Shown here piece by piece: positions 50,142 to 60,044 of a stretch of 64,000 bases of DNA. Source of the DNA: Candidatus Regiella endosymbiont of Tuberolachnus salignus. Its GTDB lineage: Bacteria; Pseudomonadota; Gammaproteobacteria; Enterobacterales; Enterobacteriaceae. The position numbers and the translations under genes were made by a program. Location: NCBI RefSeq assembly GCF_964020115.1, contig NZ_OZ026542.1, forward strand, positions 1,426,001 through 1,490,000, read 5' to 3'. Under the pieces are notes generated by a model. It saw only the letters and a program-made list of their open reading frames with translations. It made no database searches and was not told where the DNA came from. How positions within the stretch are numbered: position 1 is the first letter of the stretch; every line of letters starts with the position of its first letter.

Positions 50142-50146
50142 ATCTA

Positions 50147-50422
50147 TTACTGACCCGATGGTTTATATCCTGCGATATCTATATTCTTACCTTCAAATAA
50201 AAAATTTATCATTTTTTGTTCGAGAAATTGACGATGTTCAGCGTTCATCGTGCTAAGTTTATTTTCATTAATTAGCATAGTTTGTTTTGTCATCCATTGT
50301 GACCAGGCTTCTTTAGAAATTTCATTATAGATACGTTTACCCAGTTCTCCCGGATAAAGTTGGAAATCTTGTTGTTCGGCTTCTTTTTTTAAAAATTGGC
50401 AAAAAATAAGGGATTTCTTCAT
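50147..50422 (-). CDS. yggX: Fe(2+)-trafficking protein YggX
   Basis: Small protein linked to protection of iron-sulphur clusters from oxidants. 91 residues: [20 protein letters not shown] then [17 protein letters not shown] and [19 protein letters not shown], near-identical to E. coli YggX including the conserved cysteine at residue 8. It lies 12 bp after mutY, whose Fe-S cluster it is thought to help maintain. Confidence 0.95.
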   Translation of the reverse strand: MKKSLIFCQFLKKEAEQQDFQLYPGELGKRIYNEISKEAWSQWMTKQTMLINENKLSTMNAEHRQFLEQKMINFLFEGKNIDIAGYKPSGQ

Positions 50423-50434
50423 GTTAAATCTTCT

Positions 50435-51487
50435 TTAAGTTGAATTATCAGTTAACTGCTGTAAGAGACGTTCGACCGGCGCCGCAAGACCGATTAACGG
50501 CGGCTGTACTAAGTTATACCAGAGACCGGCTCCCTCATCCATGCAGCCGCTAACCGGCATGTTATACAACCAATAAGGAATGATATCTAAGTGAAAATGG
50601 CTAAAAGTGTGACGAAAAGTATTTAGCTGACATAAATCACTGTCTTTAATACCACGTTGCTCTAACCATAACAGCAGCTCTTCATAATGACTAAATTGAG
50701 GGAAAGAAAATAATCCGCCCCATAAACCTACCGGAGGGCGCTGCTCCAACCACACTTGTGTATCCCGCTGCATTAATAAAAAATACGCGGTTTTTTGGGG
50801 TAACTGCTGCCCCGTTTTTTTACCGGGATATTGATGCCAACTGTGGTTAACGTAAGCCAAACAATCAGCATTGAGAGGACATAAGGTACATTTTGGTTGT
50901 GATCGAAGACAGATTGTCGCGCCTAAATCCATCATCGCTTGATTGAACTGTCCGACGTAACGGGTAGGCGTCACCTCCTCACTCAGCTGCCATAAGCGTT
51001 GTTCGACCTCTTTTTTACCCGGCCAGCCGGCTACTGCATAATAACGCGCTAATACACGTTTAACATTACCATCGAGGATGGGGAAACATTGCCCTAGTGC
51101 TAGCGATAAAATCGCACCAGCGGTAGAGCGGCCAATACCGGGCAATGCCACAATCTGCTCAAAAGTGGTGGGGAATATTCCATGGTGTTGGTTGACGATA
51201 ATTTGTGCCGATTTGTGTAAATTTCGGGCACGGGCATAATAGCCAAGGCCGGTCCATAAATGCAGCACTTCATCTAATGGTGCGGCGGCCAGCGAAGCAA
51301 TATTAGGGAAACGAGTAATAAAACGTTGGAAGTAAGGAATGACGGTTGTCACCTGTGTTTGTTGCAACATTATTTCCGATAGCCATACTGGATAGGCCGT
51401 TTGATACTGTTGCCAAGGTAATGTTTTGCGCCCATGGTGTTGATACCATTCAAGCACCTGTTGCCGAAATTGTTGCGTTTGTATCAT
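50435..51487 (-). CDS. mutY: Adenine DNA glycosylase MutY
   Basis: Removes adenine mispaired with 8-oxoguanine. 350 residues (E. coli 350). Catalytic glutamate in [16 protein letters not shown]; helix-hairpin-helix [17 protein letters not shown] with catalytic Asp in [14 protein letters not shown]; 4Fe-4S ligands spaced Cys-X6-Cys-X2-Cys-X5-Cys in [19 protein letters not shown]-terminal Nudix-like domain with [12 protein letters not shown]. First gene of mutY-yggX-mltC. Repair appears retained despite genome decay. Confidence 0.96.
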   Translation of the reverse strand: MIQTQQFRQQVLEWYQHHGRKTLPWQQYQTAYPVWLSEIMLQQTQVTTVIPYFQRFITRFPNIASLAAAPLDEVLHLWTGLGYYARARNLHKSAQIIVNQHHGIFPTTFEQIVALPGIGRSTAGAILSLALGQCFPILDGNVKRVLARYYAVAGWPGKKEVEQRLWQLSEEVTPTRYVGQFNQAMMDLGATICLRSQPKCTLCPLNADCLAYVNHSWHQYPGKKTGQQLPQKTAYFLLMQRDTQVWLEQRPPVGLWGGLFSFPQFSHYEELLLWLEQRGIKDSDLCQLNTFRHTFSHFHLDIIPYWLYNMPVSGCMDEGAGLWYNLVQPPLIGLAAPVERLLQQLTDNST

Positions 51488-51511
51488 AAGTCTTCATTTA
51501 ATATTGAACTG

Positions 51512-51684
51512 TACGCCCTTCAAATCGCCTAGTGGCGGCTTCAAAGGTGAAGGGTATATACCCAATGAATTTCGAGTTACGGCAAGGCGGCAATCAATCG
51601 AATCCCAGGAGTGTACAGATAGTACATGACAGAGGATGAGTGATCGCTGCCAACGCCGCCGTAACTTGAAAGACGAAGGGTATA
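51512..51684. repeat. Repeat family 1: partial copy plus full subtype B (51557-51684)
   Basis: A fragment ending GGCTTCAAAGGTGAAGGGTATA runs directly into a 128-bp subtype B element (TATACCCAATGAATTTCGAG to GACGAAGGGTATA). The core contains AGTGTACAGATAGTACATGAC. Between divergent mutY and trmB. Confidence 0.85.
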
Positions 51685-51776
51685 AATAAATTGGCTGAAG
51701 ATTGCAGCATAGCGTAGTAAAACGGTAAACTGAAACATTCGTTAATAGCTAGAACCTTTTATGATGAATAATATAA

Positions 51777-51920
51777 TAGACTTCTTTCCAAACCTACTAC
51801 GTGACGCGAATTCTGCGTTTCCCGGTGCGTGCAATCCTCATGTACTTTATGTACATTCCGGTTGCTGTGCTCCGGGCGCCTTAACTCCGCATAACTCGCT
51901 ACAGTTTGGAAAGAGGTCTA
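51777..51920. repeat. Repeat family 2 element (144 bp), overlapping the trmB ribosome-binding site
   Basis: TAGACTTCTTTCCAAACCTA to GGAAAGAGGTCTA, nearly identical to 42831-42973. Its last bases AAGAGGT lie 9-10 bp before the trmB ATG. Confidence 0.88.
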
Positions 51921-51926
51921 ATAGCC

Positions 51927-52625
51927 ATGCAGGCTAATGAAAATAGTCGCACTTTGCGACCAATTCGTAGTTTTGTTCGCCGTCAGGGAAGATTAACCAA
52001 AGGGCAACAGTTAGCACTGGATAACTATTGGCCATCGATGGGATTGGATTACCAATCGACCCCCATTAACCTTGAAACCCTGTTTGCGCAAGCAGCGCCA
52101 TTAACCTTAGAAATTGGCTTCGGCATGGGAGCATCATTGGTGGCAATGGCCGCCAACGCGCCACAGCAAAATTTTCTGGGTATTGAAGTCCATTTACCGG
52201 GTGTAGGGGCTTGTCTAGCAACAGCAACGGCAAGCAAGTTAACTAATTTACGCCTCATTTGCCATGATGCACTTGAAGTGTTGACCAATATGCTGCCAGA
52301 TGATTCTCTTGATAAGCTGCAGTTATTTTTTCCCGATCCTTGGCATAAATTACGCCATAACAAACGACGTATCGTGCAGCCGCCTTTTGTTGAATTAGTC
52401 AAGAAAAAGTTAAAAATAGAGGGAATATTTCATATGGCAACGGATTGGCAACCTTACGCCAAACACATGCTGGCCGTCATGTCAGCAGCTAAGGGGTATC
52501 ATAATCTTTCAAGCCATAATGATTACGTTCCACGCCCTGATTCTCGCCCAATAACCAAATTTGAATCACGTGGCCAACGTCTAGGGCATGGTGTTTGGGA
52601 TCTTATGTTTGTGCGCCAAGAATAG
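51927..52625 (+). CDS. trmB: tRNA (guanine-N7-)-methyltransferase TrmB
   Basis: Makes m7G46 in tRNAs using S-adenosylmethionine. The SAM-binding motif [15 protein letters not shown] lies near residues 60-74; [21 protein letters not shown] is the family signature, and [19 protein letters not shown] the C-terminal substrate region. I start at the ATG at 51927 ([19 protein letters not shown]), 232 residues (E. coli 239). The only plausible ribosome-binding site, AAGAGGT, belongs to the family 2 repeat just upstream. hemL follows 62 bp later. Confidence 0.93.
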   Translation: MQANENSRTLRPIRSFVRRQGRLTKGQQLALDNYWPSMGLDYQSTPINLETLFAQAAPLTLEIGFGMGASLVAMAANAPQQNFLGIEVHLPGVGACLATATASKLTNLRLICHDALEVLTNMLPDDSLDKLQLFFPDPWHKLRHNKRRIVQPPFVELVKKKLKIEGIFHMATDWQPYAKHMLAVMSAAKGYHNLSSHNDYVPRPDSRPITKFESRGQRLGHGVWDLMFVRQE

Positions 52626-52687
52626 ACTCTTATAAAACCGTCGTTCGTTATGTGCAGTCTACTCATTTTTCTCTTCGGGAACTCAGA

Positions 52688-53968
52688 ATGAATAAATCTG
52701 AAAGTCTTTATCAACAGGCACAACAGTTCATTCCTGGTGGGGTCAACTCACCGGTGCGCGCGTTTAGTGCGGTGGGAGGAAAACCATTATTTATTAAACG
52801 CGCTGAAGGGGCTTATTTATACGATGTCGATGATAAAGAATACATTGATTACGTTGGCTCATGGGGTTCCATGGTGCTGGGGCACAATCATCCTGTTATT
52901 CGTGACGCTGTGATTAAAGCGGCTCAGCAAGGCTTAAGCTTCGGCGCACCGACTGAAATTGAAGTCAAAATGGCAGAGTTGATCACGAAAAAGGTACCCA
53001 GTATGCAGATGGTGCGGATGGTTAATTCAGGTACTGAAGCCACTATGAGCGCTATTCGATTGGCACGTGGTTATACTCAGCGTGATAAAGTCATCAAATT
53101 TGAGGGCTGTTATCACGGCCATGTCGATTCTTTACTGGTCAAAGCAGGCTCTGGCGCGTTAACCCTTGGGCAACCCAGTACCTTGGGTGTCCCGGCTGAT
53201 TTTGCTAAACATACGCTTAATTGTACCTATAATGATTTGATGTCGGTACAAGAAGTATTTGAGCGATATCCTGATCAGGTAGCTTGCATTATCGTTGAGC
53301 CGGTTGCAGGGAATATGAACTGTGTGTTACCTGTCGAGGGTTTTTTGTCTGGTTTACGTGTTTTATGTGATCAATTTGGTGCCTTGTTAATTATCGATGA
53401 AGTGATGACCGGATTTCGGGTCGCATTAGGGGGAGCACAAGCCTATTATAATGTAGATCCGGATCTCACCTGTTTGGGGAAAATTATCGGGGGAGGTTTA
53501 CCGGTAGGGGCATTCGGTGGAAAAGCTGAAATAATGAGGAAACTCGCCCCTAGTGGTTCCGTTTACCAAGCTGGCACCCTGTCTGGTAATCCTATCGCCA
53601 TGGCGGCGGGTGTTGCCTGCTTGCAGGAGTTATCTAAGGATGGCGTTTATCACAGGTTAACAGAACTAACGGATAAATTGGCTCAAGATCTTTGCGCTGT
53701 GGCTAAAAGAAAAAATATTCCACTGGTTGTCAACCACATTGGTGGTATGTTTGGTTTGTTTTTTACCAAACGTGAAAAAATCACCTGTTATGCCGATGTC
53801 ATCTCCTGCGATACTGAATGTTTTAAACGTTTCTTTCGTTTCATGTTGGCTGAAGGGATTTATCTCGCCCCTTCAGCCTTTGAAAGCGGTTTTATGTCGC
53901 TCGCCCACAGTAATGAAGACCTAACAAAAACGCTAGCAGCAGCGGAGCGCTGTTTTGCCAAACTCTAA
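52688..53968 (+). CDS. hemL: Glutamate-1-semialdehyde 2,1-aminomutase
   Basis: PLP enzyme forming 5-aminolevulinate for haem. 426 residues, same as E. coli. Start [20 protein letters not shown] at 52688; upstream open frame is not family-like. Conserved [31 protein letters not shown] with the PLP aspartate, and [17 protein letters not shown] with the PLP lysine; [14 protein letters not shown] at the C-terminus. GGGAACTC precedes the start. Confidence 0.96.
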   Translation: MNKSESLYQQAQQFIPGGVNSPVRAFSAVGGKPLFIKRAEGAYLYDVDDKEYIDYVGSWGSMVLGHNHPVIRDAVIKAAQQGLSFGAPTEIEVKMAELITKKVPSMQMVRMVNSGTEATMSAIRLARGYTQRDKVIKFEGCYHGHVDSLLVKAGSGALTLGQPSTLGVPADFAKHTLNCTYNDLMSVQEVFERYPDQVACIIVEPVAGNMNCVLPVEGFLSGLRVLCDQFGALLIIDEVMTGFRVALGGAQAYYNVDPDLTCLGKIIGGGLPVGAFGGKAEIMRKLAPSGSVYQAGTLSGNPIAMAAGVACLQELSKDGVYHRLTELTDKLAQDLCAVAKRKNIPLVVNHIGGMFGLFFTKREKITCYADVISCDTECFKRFFRFMLAEGIYLAPSAFESGFMSLAHSNEDLTKTLAAAERCFAKL

Positions 53969-54015
53969 AGATGCCCCTTGAGCTTAGCGCCTATACCCAA
54001 TGAATGTGAGTGATT

Positions 54016-54624
54016 ATGCTACTTAGCATCCTTTATATTATCGGCATCACTGCAGAAGCCATGACCGGAGCACTGGCTGCCGGTCGACGCCAGATGGATA
54101 CTTTTGGCGTCATTATTATTGCTTCGGTGACCGCGATAGGAGGGGGATCGGTGAGAGATATATTGTTGGGGCATTATCCATTAACCTGGGTTCAGCATCC
54201 TAAATATATTGTTATTGTCGCCATCGCAGCCATAGTCACCACCTGGGTGGCACCATTCATGAAACATTTACGCCCCGTATTTTTGGTACTGGATGCCGTC
54301 GGACTGATTGTATTTTCGATCATTGGTGCACAGATCGCGCTGGATATGCAGCACAGCGCGATTATTGCGGCTATCTCCGCGGTGATAACGGGCGTTTTTG
54401 GTGGCGTATTACGTGATATGTTTTGTAATTGCATCCCTTTAGTATTTCAAAAGGAAATTTATGCCGGCATTTCTTTTGCGGCCGCTTGGATTTACATTGC
54501 ATTACAACAAACCCCTTTATCACATAACTGGGTAGTCATTATTACTTTACTGGTAGGGCTAAGTGCTCGATTACTCGCGTTACGTTTTCGTTTAGGGTTG
54601 CCTGTTTTTAAATATGAACAATAA
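54016..54624 (+). CDS. yicG: TRIC-family membrane protein YicG
   Basis: Seven-helix membrane protein of the TRIC/UPF0126 family, whose members act as cation channels; bacterial function is unsettled. Two glycine-rich repeats, [19 protein letters not shown] and [20 protein letters not shown], mark the family. [19 protein letters not shown] matches E. coli YicG rather than its paralogue YadS. 202 residues from the ATG at 54016. A fragment of a family 1 end (TATACCCAATGAATG) precedes it. Located after hemL. Confidence 0.88.
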   Translation: MLLSILYIIGITAEAMTGALAAGRRQMDTFGVIIIASVTAIGGGSVRDILLGHYPLTWVQHPKYIVIVAIAAIVTTWVAPFMKHLRPVFLVLDAVGLIVFSIIGAQIALDMQHSAIIAAISAVITGVFGGVLRDMFCNCIPLVFQKEIYAGISFAAAWIYIALQQTPLSHNWVVIITLLVGLSARLLALRFRLGLPVFKYEQ

Positions 54625-54637
54625 CGCATTAGCCTGT

Positions 54638-54808
54638 TAGAAATCTCTTGTGCTCGCTGATAATTTAGACTTCTTGCAAAACCGTAGTTCGTTATATGAA
54701 GTCAAGGCGCACGGCGCACAGCAACCTTCGTTGACACAAGTACATGAGGATTGCGAGCACCGCGCAACGCAGAATTCACACCACGCAGTAGGTTTTGCAG
54801 GAATTCTA
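54638..54808. repeat. Repeat family 2 element (core 54666-54808)
   Basis: TAGACTTCTTGCAAAACCG to GGTTTTGCAGGAATTCTA. The core AAGGCGCACGGCGCACAGC pairs with GCGAGCACCGCGCAACGC. The upstream AGAAATCTCTTGTGCTC flank is shared with the copy at 40782. Between convergent yicG and cysS. Confidence 0.85.
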
Positions 54809-54812
54809 TTTT

Positions 54813-56210
54813 TTACTTACGTCTCCACGTGGTACCTTGTGGCCCATCTTCTAATGTAATTTTCATTTCATTCAGCTGATGCCTTGCTTCATCTGCTAGC
54901 ACCCAATTTTTTTGCTGGCGGGCAGTATTACGCTGTTCAATCAAGGCTTCAATTTTAGCGATTTCAGTATCTTTAGCGATTTCGCTATGATTGACAGCTT
55001 GCAGAAAATGCTCAGGATTTTGCGTCAATAAGCCAAGAACTTGCGCCATTGATCGCAAGGTTGCCGCTAAACCACTTGCAGCAGCGTTATCTTCTGTTTT
55101 CAGTCGATTAACTTCACGTGCGATATCAAACAACACAGCACAAGCCTCTGGTGTATTAAAATCATCATCCATTGCATCACGGAAACGTTTTTCAAAATTT
55201 TCTCCCGCCGCAGCAGCGCTAGCCGTCTCATCGGTGCCTCGTAAAGCAATATACAAACGTTCAAGAGCAATACGTGATTGCCGTAGATTTTCTTCACTGT
55301 AATCAAGTTGGCTGCGATAATGAGCAGACATAAGGAAGTAGCGCACCGTTTCCGCATCATAGTGATCGAGGAGATCGCGGATAGTAAAAAAATTATTTAG
55401 CGATTTCGACATTTTATTCTTTTCAACCATCACCATTCCGGTGTGCATCCAATAATTGACATAAGGATCACCGTGGGCACAAGTTGATTGAGCGATTTCA
55501 TTTTCATGATGGGGAAACAATAAATCGGAGCCACCGCCATGGATATCAAAATGTCGGCCTAATTGTTTAGCATTCATCGCTGAACATTCTATATGCCACC
55601 CTGGCCGCCCCGCTCCCCAAGGCGAATCCCAGCTCGGATCGCCTGGCAAAGCGCGTTTCCACAACACAAAATCCATTGGATCTTCTTTACCATCAGCGAT
55701 CGCGACTCGTGCGCCTGCTTGTAAATGCTCTAGATTTTGCCGAGAAAGCAATCCATAATTCGGCGCACTTTTCACCGCAAAAACCACATCACCATCTGCG
55801 GCAATGTAGGCATGTTTTCCTTCAATCAATTTTTTAATCAGCGCAATAATTTCTGTAATGTGAGCAGTGGCTTGAGGCTCCTCATTCGGGCGTAATATGT
55901 TCAACGCATCAAAATCACGATACATTTCTATCATCATGCGTTCGGTCAACTGTTGACAGGTTTCATTATTTTCTGCTGCCCTTTTGATTATTTTGTCATC
56001 AATATCAGTGATATTGCGAACATAGGTTAAATCGTAATCCAAATAACGCAGATAACGCACAATAACATCGAAAGCGACGAAAGTACGTCCATGGCCAATA
56101 TGACACAAGTCATAGACAGTAATACCGCACACATACATGCCTATTTTTCCTGCATCAATAGGCCGAAATATTTCTTTTTGGCGGCTCAGAGTATTAAAAA
56201 TTTTTAGCAT
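54813..56210 (-). CDS. cysS: Cysteinyl-tRNA synthetase
   Basis: Class I synthetase charging tRNA-Cys. Zinc-binding site begins at [19 protein letters not shown], which includes HIGH; the KMSKS motif is in [23 protein letters not shown] and [11 protein letters not shown] supply other zinc ligands. I start at 56210 ([15 protein letters not shown]), 465 residues (E. coli 461). The longer open frame to 56426 is repeat-derived. The stop codon abuts a family 2 repeat. Confidence 0.96.
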   Translation of the reverse strand: MLKIFNTLSRQKEIFRPIDAGKIGMYVCGITVYDLCHIGHGRTFVAFDVIVRYLRYLDYDLTYVRNITDIDDKIIKRAAENNETCQQLTERMMIEMYRDFDALNILRPNEEPQATAHITEIIALIKKLIEGKHAYIAADGDVVFAVKSAPNYGLLSRQNLEHLQAGARVAIADGKEDPMDFVLWKRALPGDPSWDSPWGAGRPGWHIECSAMNAKQLGRHFDIHGGGSDLLFPHHENEIAQSTCAHGDPYVNYWMHTGMVMVEKNKMSKSLNNFFTIRDLLDHYDAETVRYFLMSAHYRSQLDYSEENLRQSRIALERLYIALRGTDETASAAAAGENFEKRFRDAMDDDFNTPEACAVLFDIAREVNRLKTEDNAAASGLAATLRSMAQVLGLLTQNPEHFLQAVNHSEIAKDTEIAKIEALIEQRNTARQQKNWVLADEARHQLNEMKITLEDGPQGTTWRRK

Positions 56211-56261
56211 GATAATATTCCGTGGTTTTTCTATCCCACTTGATGGCTGCACAGTGGCCTG

Positions 56262-56434
56262 TATACCCACAGCTAACAACGCGGCGGCTTCAAAGGCGAA
56301 GGGTATTATACCCAATGAATTTCGAGTTACGGCAAGGCGGCAATCAATCGAATCCCAGGAGTGTACAGGCAGTACATGACAGAGGATGAGAGATCGCTGC
56401 CAACGCCGTCGTAACTTGAAAGGCAAGGGGTATT
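56262..56434. repeat. Repeat family 1: partial copy plus full subtype B (56307-56434)
   Basis: A 45-bp remnant (TATACCCACAGCTAACAACG to GGCGAAGGGTAT) directly precedes a 128-bp subtype B element. The same partial-plus-full arrangement occurs at 51512-51684. Upstream of cysS. Confidence 0.85.
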
Positions 56435-56469
56435 ACCCGATTCAGGAAGATCACATAAGCACTACGATA

Positions 56470-56500
56470 AAAAAGTAAAAAGCCAGCATAAGGCTGGCAT
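56470..56500 (-). terminator. Terminator of the rpsF-priB-rpsR-rplI operon
   Basis: On the minus strand GCCAGCCTTATGCTGGC forms a perfect six-base-pair hairpin followed by TTTTTACTTTTTT, 35 bp after the rplI stop. Confidence 0.88.
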
Positions 56501-56534
56501 TTTATTTGATCAACACATTAATGTAGAAAAAGTG

Positions 56535-56987
56535 TTAAGCGCCTTCCACCACAACGACACTTAATTTAGCAGTGACTTCTCGGTGTATATTGCAGTGAAT
56601 TTCATGTTCACCTAAGGTACGTAAACCCCCTTTAGGTAAATTAATTTCTTTCTTGTCCAGATCAATCCCTGCTTCTTTTACTGCGGCAATGATGTCGCTA
56701 CTACTGATAGAGCCAAACAATTTACCTTCATTGCCTGCTTTCGCAAACAGAGTAACCGTTTGTAATTCGTTAATTTTGATTGCACGAACTTCAGAGGCTT
56801 TCAAGATCTCATCCGCTTGTTTTTGACGTGCACTCAGATTTTCTTTAAGTAACTCGATGTTCTTCTTATTTGCTGGCTCAGCTTTGTTTTGCGGAAATAA
56901 AAAATTACGTGCATAACCCGCCGCTACATCGACGATATCACCCAGCTTTCCTAATTTTTCTACTTTTTCAAGCAAAATAACGCGCAT
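56535..56987 (-). CDS. rplI: 50S ribosomal protein L9
   Basis: 150 residues (E. coli 149). N-terminal rRNA-binding domain MRVILLEKVEKLGKLGDIVD with GYARNFLFPQNKA, a long connecting helix, and C-terminal domain ending VTAKLSVVVVEGA. Last gene of the rpsF operon, with its terminator after it. Confidence 0.97.
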   Translation of the reverse strand: MRVILLEKVEKLGKLGDIVDVAAGYARNFLFPQNKAEPANKKNIELLKENLSARQKQADEILKASEVRAIKINELQTVTLFAKAGNEGKLFGSISSSDIIAAVKEAGIDLDKKEINLPKGGLRTLGEHEIHCNIHREVTAKLSVVVVEGA

Positions 56988-57026
56988 GACTTTATCCTCT
57001 CAATGTCATTAATGAACAGTAGCCGA

Positions 57027-57579
<553 letters not shown>

Positions 57580-57584
57580 AGCGA

Positions 57585-57971
57585 TTATTCTTCAGTATCT
57601 CCAGTATCACTACTATTCTCTGGAACAAACTCAACCCGATCCCGACGTTCATCTTTTGCTTTCACCATGGGTGATGCTTCAGTTACCGCACCCTTGGAAC
57701 GCATAACCAGGCTACGGAGAACAGCTTCACTGAAGCGGAACGATTTTTCCAGTTCATCTATCGCTTCTTGAGCTGCTTCCACATTAAACAAAACATAGTG
57801 TGCTTTGTGTAGTTTGTTAATGGGATAAGCGAGTTGACGGCGCCCCCAGTCTTCTAGTCGATGAATCTGCCCATTCGCATTTGTGATAATCTGACTGTAA
57901 CGTTCTATCATGTCAGGAACCTGTTCACTTTGATCAGGATGAACCATAAAAACGATTTCGTAATGACGCAT
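57585..57971 (-). CDS. rpsF: 30S ribosomal protein S6
   Basis: Begins [19 protein letters not shown] at 57971, after TGAGGAGC. 128 residues. [20 protein letters not shown] is the S18-contacting core. The C-terminus is acidic ([11 protein letters not shown]), as expected for the glutamate tail that RimK extends in E. coli. The open frame starts five codons earlier, but the ribosome-binding site fixes this start. Confidence 0.96.
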   Translation of the reverse strand: MRHYEIVFMVHPDQSEQVPDMIERYSQIITNANGQIHRLEDWGRRQLAYPINKLHKAHYVLFNVEAAQEAIDELEKSFRFSEAVLRSLVMRSKGAVTEASPMVKAKDERRDRVEFVPENSSDTGDTEE

Positions 57972-57996
57972 TGCATTGCTCCTCACGGATTATTCA

Positions 57997-58033
57997 GCCT
58001 CCTGATACAGAGCCAACCGCAGCCCATGGAGGC
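57997..58033 (-). promoter_or_regulatory. Structured leader of rpsF (S6:S18 autoregulatory site)
   Basis: On the operon strand GCCTCC and GGAGGC pair around a CATGGGCTGCGGTTGGCTCT-type interior just upstream of rpsF. E. coli and many bacteria use an S6:S18-binding hairpin here to repress the operon. The stem is clear; the protein-binding role is inferred from the family. Confidence 0.6.
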
Positions 58034-58215
58034 AAGGAACTTGTTTTTGTACGGCTGAAAAATAACAGACGGCTAGGTACTTGGCTAAACCAGTAAATAT
58101 TGGCCTTTGGTTTAGTGTTGTCTCATGCCTTATATCGTGTAAATAAAAGCACCTGCGCTTTTTCACCCATTTTCCATCCATTGAGCGTAGCTCAGAGAAG
58201 ATTTCGAATAGGCTC

Positions 58216-58339
58216 TATCCCCTTCGCCTTTGAAGCCGCCGTGTTGTTGGCGCGGATGTTCGCCGAATCACGTAGTTGTCTACGCTCATCGGTCTCACGC
58301 TCATGGCAGCCGAAGGCAACTTCAAAGGGGAAGGGGATA
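58216..58339. repeat. Repeat family 1, divergent copy (124 bp)
   Basis: TATCCCCTTCGCCTTTGAAG to GGGGAAGGGGATA. The ends have TATCCCC in place of TATACCC, changed on both sides so pairing is kept. Contains CGAATCACGTAGTTGTCTAC as in subtype A. Between rpsT and rpsF. Confidence 0.8.
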
Positions 58340-58372
58340 AAACACAGTATCCACGATTCATCGTTAATTTAA

Positions 58373-58636
58373 CTATTGCATCAGATTGATTTGTTTCGCT
58401 AAATTAGATTTATGACGTGCCGCTTTATTTTTATGAATCAAACCTTTGCAGGATTTACGATCAATGATTGGCTGCATTTCATTAAATGCTTTTTGTGCTT
58501 TATCTTTATCACCAGTACTGATAGCCTGATACACTTTTTTAATAAAGGTACGCACCATAGAGCGGCAACTAGCGTTATGCTGACGGCGTTTTTCAGACTG
58601 CTTAGCGCGCTTCTTAGCTGATTTAATATTAGCCAA
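58373..58636 (-). CDS. rpsT: 30S ribosomal protein S20
   Basis: 87 residues, as in E. coli. [20 protein letters not shown] at the N-terminus is the basic rRNA-binding helix. The start codon is TTG at 58636, as in E. coli, where the UUG start is part of autoregulation. No alternative ATG fits. Divergent from ribF. Confidence 0.97.
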   Translation of the reverse strand: MANIKSAKKRAKQSEKRRQHNASCRSMVRTFIKKVYQAISTGDKDKAQKAFNEMQPIIDRKSCKGLIHKNKAARHKSNLAKQINLMQ

Positions 58637-58949
58637 GGTTCAACTCCCAAATTATATTCTGTTGAGGATAATTTAAAGGCAGAAAAAATATTTTTTTAGC
58701 CTTCATTTATCAGTGAATTTATGCAAACCAACATGCAAACAAACAGGCCAGTAATGGCAGCACTTGCTGCTTTACAGTATTGGAGCGCGATTCTATCAGT
58801 TTCATCTAATGGAATACAGTCTTCCACAAGAAAATTCTACAGAGGCGGAGCTAGCAAGGTATAATGCGCAGATTCACTTTATTTTTCTCCTCTATACCCG
58901 TAACCAACATCAAAGGCAAAGGGTATATGGATGTTTTGAGCTAGCTATC
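58637..58949. repeat. rpsT-ribF divergent region with a 35-bp family 1 relic
   Basis: TATACCCGTAACCAACATCA to GGGTATA at 58893-58927 is a minimal deletion derivative of family 1, about 22 bp before ribF. The rest should contain both promoters; no gene is visible, though the ribF frame is open upstream to 58764. Confidence 0.6.
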
Positions 58950-60014
58950 ATGGAGCTAATTCGCGGTATACACAATATCCGAGCCCATCACTATGGTTGT
59001 GTACTCACTATTGGTAACTTTGATGGTGTTCATCTTGGGCATAAAGCATTACTTAGACAATTAAAACATGAAGGCCAGCGTTTAAAAGCGCCCGTCATGG
59101 TCATGATATTTGAACCGCAACCATTAGAATTATTCGCGCCCGAAAAAGCGCCAACACGTCTTACACGTTTACGCGATAAAGTCAAATATTTAGCGCAAAT
59201 CGGGGTCGATTATCTATTGTGTGTTAGATTTACGCTTTCTTTTGCGGCCCTAACTGCCCATGCATTTATTACTCAATTATTGGTAAAAAAATTAAAAATA
59301 AAATTCTTAACTGTTGGTGATGATTTTCATTTTGGCTCTGATCGTCTAGGCGATATAAAATTATTGCAGCAAGCAGGTACTGAATTTGGTTTTGATGTTG
59401 TCAATACCGGCAGTTTTTGCAATAGTGGTTCACGCATCAGCAGTACCGCTATCCGTCAAGCATTACAAAACGATGATCTGGTTTTAGCAGAAGATTTACT
59501 CGGTCGCCCTTACAGTATTAGCGGACGCGTTATTCACGGTGATGAATTGGGTCGCACACTAGGTTTTCCAACAGCAAATATATCGTTGAAACGATTAGCG
59601 GCACCGGTTAAAGGAGTATATGCGGTTGATGTTTATGGCTTAAGTTCTATACCCACAGTCCTTCAAGTTGCAGCGTCGCGGCCAGGACGTGAGACCGATG
59701 AGCGTAGACAACTACGTGATTCGGCGAACGCCCGCAGCCAACAACGCGGCAGCTTCGAAGGCGAAGGGTATACAGGTTCAGATGACAAGCCTTTGCGGGG
59801 AGTGGCAAATATTGGTACTAGGCCGACAGTTGCAGGGAGTCGTCAACAACTTGAAGTACATATATTTGCTATAACGAAGGATCTTTATGGTTGCCATATT
59901 GAAATAGTGCTGCGGGCAAAACTACGTAATGAACGCTGTTTTGTTTCGCTAGACACTTTGCAGCAGCAAATCGCAAGTGATGTACTGATGGCTAAAAAAT
60001 TCTTCAGGCTGTAA
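58950..60014 (+). CDS. ribF: Riboflavin kinase/FAD synthetase with an in-frame repeat insertion
   Basis: Bifunctional enzyme turning riboflavin into FMN and FAD. N-terminal adenylyltransferase: LTIGNFDGVHLGHKALL and SSTAIRQAL; C-terminal flavokinase: GRTLGFPTANISL and GVANIGTRPTVAG. I start at 58950 (MELIRGIHNIRAHH). 354 residues against 313 in E. coli: residues about 234-275 (IPTVLQVAASRPG to GSFEGEGYTG) are the translation of a 125-bp family 1 element lying between VYGLSS and DKPLRGVANIG. The frame is kept, and the insertion falls in the loop before the GVANIG strand, so the enzyme may still work. Followed 30 bp later by ileS. Confidence 0.94.
   Translation: MELIRGIHNIRAHHYGCVLTIGNFDGVHLGHKALLRQLKHEGQRLKAPVMVMIFEPQPLELFAPEKAPTRLTRLRDKVKYLAQIGVDYLLCVRFTLSFAALTAHAFITQLLVKKLKIKFLTVGDDFHFGSDRLGDIKLLQQAGTEFGFDVVNTGSFCNSGSRISSTAIRQALQNDDLVLAEDLLGRPYSISGRVIHGDELGRTLGFPTANISLKRLAAPVKGVYAVDVYGLSSIPTVLQVAASRPGRETDERRQLRDSANARSQQRGSFEGEGYTGSDDKPLRGVANIGTRPTVAGSRQQLEVHIFAITKDLYGCHIEIVLRAKLRNERCFVSLDTLQQQIASDVLMAKKFFRL
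59648..59772. repeat. Repeat family 1 element inside ribF (125 bp)
   Basis: TATACCCACAGTCCTTCAAG to GAAGGCGAAGGGTATA, with the subtype A centre GAGCGTAGACAACTACGTGA. It adds codons to ribF without a stop in the used frame. Confidence 0.92.
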
Positions 60015-60044
60015 GACGAAAATAAAAAACGGAATCAACATCCA

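Noticed and set aside
40753-54808. Clustered family 2 repeats considered as a CRISPR-like array
   Set aside because: Copies are kilobases apart, between different genes, about 143 bp long with inverted ends, and have no regular spacers or cas genes.
56211-56426. 72-residue N-terminal extension of cysS
   Set aside because: Derived from repeat DNA; CysRS homology begins at MLKIFNTL with a usable ribosome-binding site.
58764-58949. 62-residue N-terminal extension of ribF
   Set aside because: RibF homology begins at MELIRGIHN; the upstream part crosses a repeat relic and has no family similarity.
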